Part shown: positions 16,233-22,919 of the stretch, one piece after another
Position numbering within the stretch: position 1 is the stretch's first letter
Layout of the letters: each line of letters starts with the position of its first letter
Origin: Albidovulum sp.
GTDB lineage: Bacteria; Pseudomonadota; Alphaproteobacteria; Rhodobacterales; Rhodobacteraceae
Assembly (NCBI GenBank): GCA_030837825.1
Contig: JAUQYB010000145.1
Coordinates: 1-22,919 of the forward strand
Direction of reading: 5' to 3'
Length of the DNA stretch: 22,919 bases
Made by a program: the position numbers and the translations under genes
The notes under the pieces: generated by a model
Database searches by the model: none
Told to the model about the DNA's origin: nothing
What the model saw: the letters and a program-made list of their open reading frames with translations, nothing else

Positions 16233-17624
16233 TCAGGCGGGCACCGCCGCCTCGGGCGCGGCCCATGCAGCAGCCGCAGGAAACGGCACTGCCGCTGTCT
16301 CGATGCTGTGGATATGCCGGCAGAGCCGCTCGGCATCGGCGGGAGAAAGCCCGCCCGCATCGCAGCATCGCAGGAACTTGGCCCTGAGCGCATCTGCGCT
16401 CATCGGATTGCCCGGCATGCCCGTGGGCTGGCCGAGATAGTCGGTGAACCTCTGTCCGTCGGAAGTGGCGAGGGTCACCCGCGCGCCCTCCGGGGCATTC
16501 TCTTCATGCAGCGAGTCGTTGCGGATCATCCTCACCTTCGCCATCGCCTCGCGCAAAGCCGGATCGGCCAGGACATGCGGCATGAGCTGCGCGGTCCCGA
16601 GGCTGCCGAACGCGAGGATCGAGCCGACGGCGAAGGGCATGGAAAACTGTGCTTCCTGCGGTGTCTGCGGTCGGTCGTGAACCAGGCTGATCGCGACCGT
16701 CGGTGTCACCTCGCAGGTCACCTCGGCGATGTCGGAGGCGAGAAGCGCATGGCGTTCGAGCAGGTCCAGCGTCAGCTCTGCCGCTGCGTGGGCTCCCGAA
16801 CAGACAGGGAATTGCTTGAAGAAGATGCCGGGATTTACCAGTCTCCAGACGGCGCCGAGCCGGTCGAGCGCCTGCGCATCGCCCTGTTCGCCATCGAACA
16901 GCTCGAGAAACCCTCGGCTGTTCTCCAGCACGTCGGCAGGTCCGGTCACGCCCGCTGCGGCCAAAAGCGCCGCCTCGACGCCGGCGGCGGCGGCGCGGCC
17001 GGCCATGTAGGGCTTGGCATCGGTGCCGAAGGCCGCCTTCAGCCCGCTTGCCTGCGCCCCGGCGATGGCCAGCGCCATCCGGGTGCGGCCCTCGTCCAGC
17101 CCGAGCCCCCGCGCGGCGGCCGCGGCGGCCCCGAAGATCCCGAAGGTTGCCGTGCTCCACCAGCCGCGGAAATAGTGCCCGGTGCCGGCGAGAAGCGCGA
17201 TGGCATAGCTGATCTCGGAACCGGCGATGAAGGCCTCGAGCAGGCGCCGCCCGTCCCCGCCCGCGTTCTGCACGGCGGCGAGCGCGGCGGGAAAGACCAC
17301 CGCCGAGCCGTGCATGATTCCGGTATAGCTGGTGTCATCGAAATCGAGGACATGGGCCGCGGTGCCATTGACCAGTGCCGCGCCGACCGGACTCAGCCGC
17401 TCCGGCCGGCCCAGCAGCGCCGCCGCGCCGGGCGCGTGATTGGCCGTGGCATAGGCCGCAAGCCGGGCGCACAGCGGGTCGCGGGCGCCGGCCAGGCTGA
17501 CGCCGGCGAGATCGAGAATGCAGGCGCGTGCCGTATCGACGACCGACGCCGGAACATCGACCAGCCGCAGCGCACTCGCCCAGGCGGCGGCACGGCCTGC
17601 AAGCGTTTCGGACTCGCGCGCCAT
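16233..17624 (-). CDS. MmgE/PrpD-family protein (dehydratase, decarboxylase or epimerase)
   Basis: A 463-residue MmgE/PrpD-family protein, the normal length. The all-helical domain (about 5-250) has HVLDFDDTSYTGIMHGSAV at 91-109 (His91, Asp94, Asp96, His105) and DAKPYMAGRAAAAGV with Lys204. The second domain has FFKQFPVCSGAHAA with Lys270 and His279, the equivalent of the family KxxPxC pattern. Members include 2-methylcitrate dehydratase, cis-aconitate decarboxylase and iminodisuccinate epimerase. No methylcitrate-cycle gene is nearby, so PrpD activity is unlikely. The ATG (17622-17624) shares one base with the soxG stop, so the two are translationally coupled. An action on an N-substituted amino dicarboxylate, as in iminodisuccinate epimerase, would fit that coupling but is only an inference. 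The C-terminal 25 residues are Ala/Pro-rich. Confidence 0.85.
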   Translation of the reverse strand: MARESETLAGRAAAWASALRLVDVPASVVDTARACILDLAGVSLAGARDPLCARLAAYATANHAPGAAALLGRPERLSPVGAALVNGTAAHVLDFDDTSYTGIMHGSAVVFPAALAAVQNAGGDGRRLLEAFIAGSEISYAIALLAGTGHYFRGWWSTATFGIFGAAAAAARGLGLDEGRTRMALAIAGAQASGLKAAFGTDAKPYMAGRAAAAGVEAALLAAAGVTGPADVLENSRGFLELFDGEQGDAQALDRLGAVWRLVNPGIFFKQFPVCSGAHAAAELTLDLLERHALLASDIAEVTCEVTPTVAISLVHDRPQTPQEAQFSMPFAVGSILAFGSLGTAQLMPHVLADPALREAMAKVRMIRNDSLHEENAPEGARVTLATSDGQRFTDYLGQPTGMPGNPMSADALRAKFLRCCDAGGLSPADAERLCRHIHSIETAAVPFPAAAAWAAPEAAVPA

Positions 17625-18238
17625 CACGCCTCCGTCCCCTCGACCCGGCCGCCGAGCGGTGCGGCGGCCTCGGTCAGCCATTCCCAGAAGGTGACCGCGT
17701 ATTCGCGCGGAACGTAGAGCTCGAACACCGGATCGGTCTGCGATGGCAGCCGGTGGACCAGCACCGGCACGTGATGGATGACGCTTTGCACGAAGACATG
17801 CTCCGGGAAGGCGCTGTTTTCGAGGTCGATCGGCAATCCGCGGTTGAGCAGCGTCCGTGCCTCGGGACCGCGGACCCGGATCACCGTGCGGCTGTGGTCG
17901 ATTTCGGTGACCACCGCATCCGTCGCGCCGAATGCCGCGAAGAAGTCGCGCAGGCGGCGGCCGGAATCGCCATCGCAGACGAACCACAGACGGGTCGGCC
18001 CCACGCGGAAGATCGTGACATCATCGTGCGCGCTGGCCGTCAGGCAGTCGACCGGCACGCGGACGGCAAGATGCGAGGTGATCCGCTCGCAGATCGAGCC
18101 GAAGCTGTCGGGCCAGCCGGAAAGCTGGATCAGGCAGCGTGGCGCGCATTCGCGCAGGACCACCGCAGCCGGTTCCTGTTTCAGCCCGAAGGCACCGACA
18201 GTGTAGGTCGAAGCGAGCGCCGAACGTGGTTCAGGCAT
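17624..18238 (-). CDS. soxG: Sarcosine oxidase, gamma subunit
   Basis: A 204-residue gamma subunit of heterotetrameric sarcosine oxidase. It has the expected layout for a small GcvT-like subunit: a short N-terminal arm, CLIQLSGWPDSF, a central SHLAVRVPVDC segment with WFVCDGDSG, and a C-terminal VHRLPSQTDPVFELYVPREYAVTFWEWL that matches the family's terminal helix. The ATG (18236-18238) overlaps the soxA stop by eight bases, and the stop overlaps the MmgE/PrpD start by one base. Identification relies mostly on order after soxA plus the C-terminal pattern; this is the most variable subunit of the complex. Confidence 0.88.
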   Translation of the reverse strand: MPEPRSALASTYTVGAFGLKQEPAAVVLRECAPRCLIQLSGWPDSFGSICERITSHLAVRVPVDCLTASAHDDVTIFRVGPTRLWFVCDGDSGRRLRDFFAAFGATDAVVTEIDHSRTVIRVRGPEARTLLNRGLPIDLENSAFPEHVFVQSVIHHVPVLVHRLPSQTDPVFELYVPREYAVTFWEWLTEAAAPLGGRVEGTEA

Positions 18239-21200
18239 GCAAGCGTACTCCTTCCGGATCGACGAAATGCGGCGGTGTCACCCGCACTTTCGTCAACTCG
18301 CTGCGCAGCGGGAATACCGCATCGATTTCTTCGCCGATGCGCGACGACCCGCCCGAAACGAAGCCGAGCGCGATGTTGCGTTGCAGTTCGGGCGACCATG
18401 TCACCGACGAGACGAAGCCGATGCCGTGGCCCATGTGGCCGCTGCCGTTGGCGGCGGTGAAATCGACCGCGGACGGGTCGGGGGCATGGTCCGACAGAAC
18501 GGCCGAGTCCTTGGCGAAAGCTTTGCGGTAACGCGCTGCCGGGTCGCAGAGGATCGCCCCGGCGCGCAAGGTACCCGCGCCGTTCGCCAGTTCCAGGCCG
18601 ACAAGCTGTGGGCGGCTGGCATCGCCCAGCCCTTCGCGTTTCGCCAGCGCGCCGCCGAGGAACGGCTTCCCGCCGCTCGCCATCCGGGCCAGGCCGACAT
18701 CGGCCAGCGTGGTACGGCCATCGAGCTCGGGCCCTGCGACATGGCCCTTCTCGATCCGCAGCGTGCCGAGCGCCTCGACGCCGTAGACCGTCAGGTCGAG
18801 TGCGGCGCCGCGGTCGCAGAACATCTGCCACAGCGCCATGCCGTAGCCCGCCGGGGTGTAGACCTCGTAGGCACGTTCACCCGAAAAGCTCACCCGCAGA
18901 ATGCGCACCGGCACGTCGCCGGCATGTCCATGCATCACGCCCATGAACGGGAGCGCCGCCTCCGACAGGTCGGTGCCCTCGACCACCCGCGCCAGAAGAT
19001 CGCGGCTCTTCGGCCCGCTGACCGCCATCCCCGCCCATTGGCTGGTGACCGAGGTGACGTGCACCCGGAGATCGGGCCACGCGGTCTGGAGCAGGAACTC
19101 CAGATGCGCCATGACCTTGCCCGCGCCCGCCGTGGTCGTGGTCATGAAGTAGTGGTGATCGGAGATGCGCGACACGGTGCCGTCGTCCAGCACGATCCCG
19201 TCGGGCCGCAGCATCACGCCGTAGCGCGCGCGCCCGACCGGCAGCTTGGCGAAGCCGTTGACATAGACGCGGTTCAGGAATTCTGCCGCGTCCGGCCCCT
19301 GGACGTCGATCTTGCCGAGCGAGGAGACGTCGGTCAGCCCCACCGAGCGACGCACCGCAGCGGATTCCCGGGCATAGGCATCGCGGCGCGTCTCCCCCGG
19401 TTCGGGGAAATACCACGGCCGCAGCCAGAGCCCTGTGGTGGTAAGCGCGGCGCCCTGCTGATCGTGCCAGTCGTGCATCGGGCTGCGCCGGATCGGGCGG
19501 AAATGCAGCCCGGTTTCCGGCCCGGCCAGCGCGCCGACGGCGATCGGCCGGAACGGCGGCCGGAAGGTCGTGGTGCCGACCTCGCCGATCGCCCGGCCGC
19601 TGAGCCCGGCGAGGATGCCCAGCGCGTTGAGGTTGGAGGTCTTGCCCTGGTCGTTCGCCATGCCGAGCGTGGTGTAGCGCTTGAGGTGCTCGACCGAGGC
19701 ATAGCCCTCGCGATGCGCGAGCGCGATGTCATCGGCGCCGACATCGTGCTGGAGATCGACGAACATCTTGCCGGCGCGGCCGTCGAGCGGTGCCGGGATC
19801 GTCCAGACCGGCGCGATGGCGGCTTCTTCGGCATCCGCGGCCAGAGGTTCGACCGGCGGACGGGCGGAAACATGGGGTGCCTGGCCACATGCCTGGACTG
19901 CCGCCCGCGCCGCGGCCAGCCCGCTTTCGATGCAGGATCGCAGCGCGGTCTCACCCGCGGCACCGCCGGCGAGGTGGAACCCCTCAGGCACGTCGGCTGC
20001 GACCAGCATTGCCCGGTGACTGTCGTAGACCGGCTTGCAGCTGCGCTGGGCGAGCAGGTGCAGGGTCGGCGTCCAGCCGCCCGAGACGGCGAGAAGATCG
20101 CAGGACACCCGCTTGCGGGTGCGCGCGGCTTCAGGGCGCCTTGCGTCGAAGGGCACGATGTCGACGCTGGTGACCGTCCGTCTGCCGTTGGCGCGTCCGA
20201 CCGCGCAGCCGGAAAGCACCTCGATGCCGGCCTCGGCGGTCCGCGCCCGCAGGGCTTCGGAGATCACTGCGCGGACATCGACGATGCTGACGGCCGCGCC
20301 GGCTGCCCGCAGGTCCTCGGCCGCGCCATAGGCGCTGTCGTTGTTGGTGAAGACGACGACGCGGCGGCCCGGCAGCACCGCGAAGCGGTTGACATAGCTG
20401 CGGGCGGCCGCGGCCAGCATGACGCCCGGCAGGTCGTTGTTGCCAAAGACGATCGGACGCTCGATCATGCCCGTCGCCAGGATCGCCCGCTCGGCCCGGA
20501 CCCGCCAGTAGCGTTGCCGCGGCTGGAAGGGCGCAGGGATGGCGAGATGGTCGCCGACCCGTTCGAGAAGCCCGAAGGTCATGCCGTCATAGGCACCGAA
20601 GACGCAGGTCCGCGTCATCACCCGGACGGAAGCCAGCGTGTCCAGTTCGGCGAGCGCGAGTTTCAGCCAGTCTGCCACCGCGCCGTCGCGCCGGCCGAGC
20701 AGCGAGCCCCCCGGCTCGGCATCGTCCTCGACGAGAATGACGCGCAGCCCGCTGCGCCCTGCCGCGATCGCCGCCGCCAGTCCGGCCGGACCAGCGCCGA
20801 CGACGAGCAGGTCGCAGAAGGCATGGGCTTTTTCGTAGCGGTCGGGGTCCGGGGCGGAGGTCGGGTCGCCCATCCCCGCGGCCTTGCGGATGAAGTGTTC
20901 ATAGAACATCCACGCCCGCCGCGTCGGCCCCATGAAGGTCTTGTAGTAGAAGCCCGCGGCAAAGGCCTTGGGGAAATGGCCCACGACGCTCATCACGTCG
21001 TGGCGCAGCGATGGCCAGCGGTTCTGGCTCTGGGCCTCGAGCCCGTCGAAAAGCTCGACCCTGGTTGCCGGGACATTGGGCTCGTGCCGCCCTTCGCCGC
21101 GCAATGTAACCAGCGCGTTCGGTTCTTCGATGCCGGCCGAGTAGATGCCCCGGGGCCGGTGATACTTGAAGCTGCGCCCGACCAGCGCCACCCCGTTGGC

Positions 21201-21326
21201 CAGCAGCGCCGAGGCGAGCGTGTCGCCGTCGAAACCGCTGTAGGTCCGTCCGTCGAAGCGGAAGGAGACCGGCCGCGACCTGTCGATCCGTCCGCCCGCC
21301 GCCAGCCTTCGTGCCTGCCCGGTCAT
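18231..21326 (-). CDS. soxA: Sarcosine oxidase, alpha subunit
   Basis: A 1031-residue alpha subunit of heterotetrameric sarcosine oxidase, which demethylates N-methylglycine to glycine and feeds the one-carbon unit to tetrahydrofolate. The N-terminal ferredoxin-like domain (about 20-100, GDTLASALLANG and GRSFKYHRPRGIYSAG) has no cysteines, so it holds no Fe-S cluster, as is normal here. The dinucleotide domain starts with LLVVGAGPAGLAAAIAAGRS at 173-192, with a second GRRVVVFTNNDSAYGAAEDL fold segment later. GMANDQGKTSNLNALGILA is a SoxA signature. The last 390 or so residues form a GcvT-like folate-binding domain. The ATG (21324-21326) overlaps the soxD stop as ATGA. Related alpha subunits occur in opine oxidases, so another secondary amine is possible. 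Confidence 0.94.
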   Translation of the reverse strand: MTGQARRLAAGGRIDRSRPVSFRFDGRTYSGFDGDTLASALLANGVALVGRSFKYHRPRGIYSAGIEEPNALVTLRGEGRHEPNVPATRVELFDGLEAQSQNRWPSLRHDVMSVVGHFPKAFAAGFYYKTFMGPTRRAWMFYEHFIRKAAGMGDPTSAPDPDRYEKAHAFCDLLVVGAGPAGLAAAIAAGRSGLRVILVEDDAEPGGSLLGRRDGAVADWLKLALAELDTLASVRVMTRTCVFGAYDGMTFGLLERVGDHLAIPAPFQPRQRYWRVRAERAILATGMIERPIVFGNNDLPGVMLAAAARSYVNRFAVLPGRRVVVFTNNDSAYGAAEDLRAAGAAVSIVDVRAVISEALRARTAEAGIEVLSGCAVGRANGRRTVTSVDIVPFDARRPEAARTRKRVSCDLLAVSGGWTPTLHLLAQRSCKPVYDSHRAMLVAADVPEGFHLAGGAAGETALRSCIESGLAAARAAVQACGQAPHVSARPPVEPLAADAEEAAIAPVWTIPAPLDGRAGKMFVDLQHDVGADDIALAHREGYASVEHLKRYTTLGMANDQGKTSNLNALGILAGLSGRAIGEVGTTTFRPPFRPIAVGALAGPETGLHFRPIRRSPMHDWHDQQGAALTTTGLWLRPWYFPEPGETRRDAYARESAAVRRSVGLTDVSSLGKIDVQGPDAAEFLNRVYVNGFAKLPVGRARYGVMLRPDGIVLDDGTVSRISDHHYFMTTTTAGAGKVMAHLEFLLQTAWPDLRVHVTSVTSQWAGMAVSGPKSRDLLARVVEGTDLSEAALPFMGVMHGHAGDVPVRILRVSFSGERAYEVYTPAGYGMALWQMFCDRGAALDLTVYGVEALGTLRIEKGHVAGPELDGRTTLADVGLARMASGGKPFLGGALAKREGLGDASRPQLVGLELANGAGTLRAGAILCDPAARYRKAFAKDSAVLSDHAPDPSAVDFTAANGSGHMGHGIGFVSSVTWSPELQRNIALGFVSGGSSRIGEEIDAVFPLRSELTKVRVTPPHFVDPEGVRLHA

Positions 21327-21616
21327 GCCACTTCCACCTGCTTTTCCTCTGTCGCGGGAAGCGCTTCGCGCGCCGGACGAACCGACATCACCGCATGCGT
21401 GACCGTATGGCGCACCACCCTGAGCCACTGCCGGCAGCCGTGCTGGTGTTGCCAGAACTCGGCGTGTTCACCCTTGGGGTTGTCGCGGAAGAAGACAAAA
21501 TCGGTCCAGCGGTCGATGTCGTCGTCAAGTGCCGGCATGGTCTGGCTCGCATCACCGCCATAGAGGAACTCGACGTAATCCCTTTCGCCGCAATAGGGGC
21601 AGGCCAGTCTCAGCAT
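21323..21616 (-). CDS. soxD: Sarcosine oxidase, delta subunit (zinc-binding)
   Basis: A 97-residue delta subunit, the usual size. The zinc-ligand pattern is complete: Cys6 and Cys9 in CPYCGERD, and His57 and Cys61 in FWQHQHGCRQW. Other family marks are the EFLYGGDA segment, DFVFFRDNPKGEHAEFW and HAVMSVRPA. The extra His59 between the usual ligands is unusual but harmless. Start at ATG 21614-21616, 12 bases after soxB, with AAGGA eight bases upstream. Delta subunits are found with sarcosine oxidase and distinguish it from the simpler two- or three-subunit opine and cyanide-forming relatives, so its presence argues for a true sarcosine-oxidase-type complex. Confidence 0.95.
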   Translation of the reverse strand: MLRLACPYCGERDYVEFLYGGDASQTMPALDDDIDRWTDFVFFRDNPKGEHAEFWQHQHGCRQWLRVVRHTVTHAVMSVRPAREALPATEEKQVEVA

Positions 21617-21628
21617 CGTTGCGTCCTT

Positions 21629-22885
21629 TCAGTGCGCCCAGGGCGTCGGTCCCATGCCCTTCTCGTCGAGCTGGTAGCCGCGATGGAAGCGGTCGAGGGT
21701 GAAGCGTGCGTTCAGGGGATGCGGGGCGTCATTGGCGACGGTATGGGCAAAGCACCAGCCCGAGGCCGGCGTTGCCTTGAAGCCGCCGTAGCACCAGCCG
21801 CCGTTGATGTAGAGCCCGTCGACCGGCGCCTTGCAGATGATCGGGCTGCCGTCCATCGTCATGTCCATCACCCCCGCCCAGTGGCGCAGAAGCCGGAGCC
21901 GCGACACCAGCGGCACCAGTGCCTTGGCCGCCGCCATCGTTTCCTCGACCACCGGCAGGTCGCCGCGCTGGCCGTAGGAATTGTGGCCGTCGAGGTCGCC
22001 GCCCATCACCAGGCCGCCCTTGTCGGACTGGCTGATGTAGAAATGCACCGCGCCGAAGGCGACGACGCAGTCGATCACCGGCTTGATCGCCTCGGTGACG
22101 AAGGCCTGGAGGATATGGGTCTCGATCGGCAGCCGGAGCCCGGCCCTGGCGGCGAGCTGGCCGGTATGTCCGGCAACCGCCAGCGCCACCTTCTTCGCCC
22201 GGACCGGCCCCCGCGTGGTCTCGACCCCGACGATGCGGTCCTGTTCCCGGATATAGCCGATGACCTCGCAGTTCTGGATGATGTCGACCCCGCGCGCATC
22301 GGCGCCGCGGGCATAGCCCCACGCCACCGCGTCATGGCGCGCGGTTCCGGCGCGCTGTTGCCAGAGCGCGCCGTGGATCGGGAAGCGCGCATGGCCGGAA
22401 TAGTCGAGGATCGGCACCCGCGCCCGGACCTCCTCGCGCGACAGAAGCTCGGCATCGATGCCGTTCATCCGCATGATGTTGCCGCGCCGCGCCGCCGCAT
22501 CCATCTGCGCCGGCGAATGGCAGAGGTTCATCTGGCCGCGCGGTGAGTACATGACGTTGAAGTTCAGGTCGCGGCTCATCCCCTCCCACAGCTTCATCGA
22601 ATGCTCGTAGAAGGCGGTGTTGCCGTCGATCATGTAGTTCGACCGGATGATCGTGGTGTTGCGCCCGGTATTGCCGCCGCCGATGTAGCCCTTCTCGATC
22701 ACCGCGACATTGGTGATGCCGTGGTTCTTCGCCAGGTAGTAGGCGGTCGCGAGCCCGTGGCCGCCGCCGCCGACGATGACGACGTCATAGGCCGGCTTCG
22801 GCGTGGCGTCGCGCCAGGCGCGGGTCCAGCCGGTGTTGCCGCGGAGCGCCTCGCGGAAGAGGCTGAAGGCCGAGTAATGGGTCAT
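21629..22885 (-). CDS. soxB: Sarcosine oxidase, beta subunit
   Basis: A 418-residue beta subunit, full family length, carrying FAD and covalent FMN and the amine-oxidation site. The FAD-binding fold starts at VVIVGGGGHGLATAYYLAKN (35-54). TARHDAVAWG includes His184, aligned by the motif with the histidine that binds FMN covalently in sarcosine oxidase; a lysine just before it in the Corynebacterium and Arthrobacter enzymes is Arg183 here. Later marks are LRHWAGVMDMTMDGSPII and GLYINGGWCYGGFKATPASG, which are strongly typical. Start ATG 22883-22885. It is the first sox gene visible; only 34 bases upstream are in the window, and they show no clear promoter. Confidence 0.95.
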   Translation of the reverse strand: MTHYSAFSLFREALRGNTGWTRAWRDATPKPAYDVVIVGGGGHGLATAYYLAKNHGITNVAVIEKGYIGGGNTGRNTTIIRSNYMIDGNTAFYEHSMKLWEGMSRDLNFNVMYSPRGQMNLCHSPAQMDAAARRGNIMRMNGIDAELLSREEVRARVPILDYSGHARFPIHGALWQQRAGTARHDAVAWGYARGADARGVDIIQNCEVIGYIREQDRIVGVETTRGPVRAKKVALAVAGHTGQLAARAGLRLPIETHILQAFVTEAIKPVIDCVVAFGAVHFYISQSDKGGLVMGGDLDGHNSYGQRGDLPVVEETMAAAKALVPLVSRLRLLRHWAGVMDMTMDGSPIICKAPVDGLYINGGWCYGGFKATPASGWCFAHTVANDAPHPLNARFTLDRFHRGYQLDEKGMGPTPWAH

Positions 22886-22919
22886 GGTCCTGTCCGGTCG
22901 GGATCGGAAGCGGGCCCCC

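Noticed and set aside
16233..17624. 2-methylcitrate dehydratase of propionate catabolism
   Set aside because: No prpB, prpC or acn-type neighbour is present; the gene is coupled to soxG instead. I kept only the family-level call.
18237..21563. A 1108-codon open frame on the plus strand opposite soxA
   Set aside because: It mirrors soxA and soxD, has low-complexity Arg/Ala/Asp composition and no recognisable motif. It is a shadow of the sense genes.

Overview
The window is GC-rich and almost fully coding, with codons strongly biased to G/C at third positions. The gene families, the soxB-D-A-G order and the widespread ATGA stop/start overlaps suggest an alphaproteobacterium, probably Rhodobacterales. 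This placement is inferred from general knowledge, not from a search. All complete genes lie on the minus strand. Only a 3' fragment at the left edge (end of a LivF-like ATPase) is on the plus strand. I see no tRNA, rRNA, transposase, CRISPR array, phage gene or transcriptional regulator.

Read in the direction of transcription (right to left), there are two main units. Unit A (22885 to 15149) encodes heterotetrameric sarcosine oxidase in the order soxB, soxD, soxA, soxG. It is followed by a translationally coupled MmgE/PrpD-family gene and a CobW/COG0523 metallochaperone GTPase. It ends in a hairpin plus T-tract whose stem contains the cobW stop codon. Unit B starts after a 118-base gap. It encodes a three-subunit molybdenum hydroxylase (FAD, 2Fe-2S and Mo subunits), an AruI-like thiamine-diphosphate 2-oxo-acid decarboxylase, a PuuC/KauB-like aldehyde dehydrogenase, two Dpp/Opp-type permeases and a fused double ATPase. 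After a 191-base gap come the cognate type 5 substrate-binding protein (Tat-type signal), a strong hairpin, a GlcD/D2HGDH-like FAD dehydrogenase and a HisC-like aminotransferase.

The genes read as one catabolic island for an imported, nitrogen-rich and probably N-substituted compound. The oxidase, the aminotransferase and the FAD dehydrogenase could each supply a 2-oxo acid, or the amino acid that precedes it. The AruI-like enzyme would decarboxylate that oxo acid to an aldehyde, and the neighbouring dehydrogenase would oxidise the aldehyde to a carboxylate. AruI plus KauB is the core of the arginine transaminase pathway known from Pseudomonas, but AruH and the guanidinobutyrase are not in this window. 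The combination with a Mo hydroxylase, MmgE/PrpD and a full sarcosine oxidase is, to my knowledge, not a described pathway. The substrate is unknown and the linkage is an inference.
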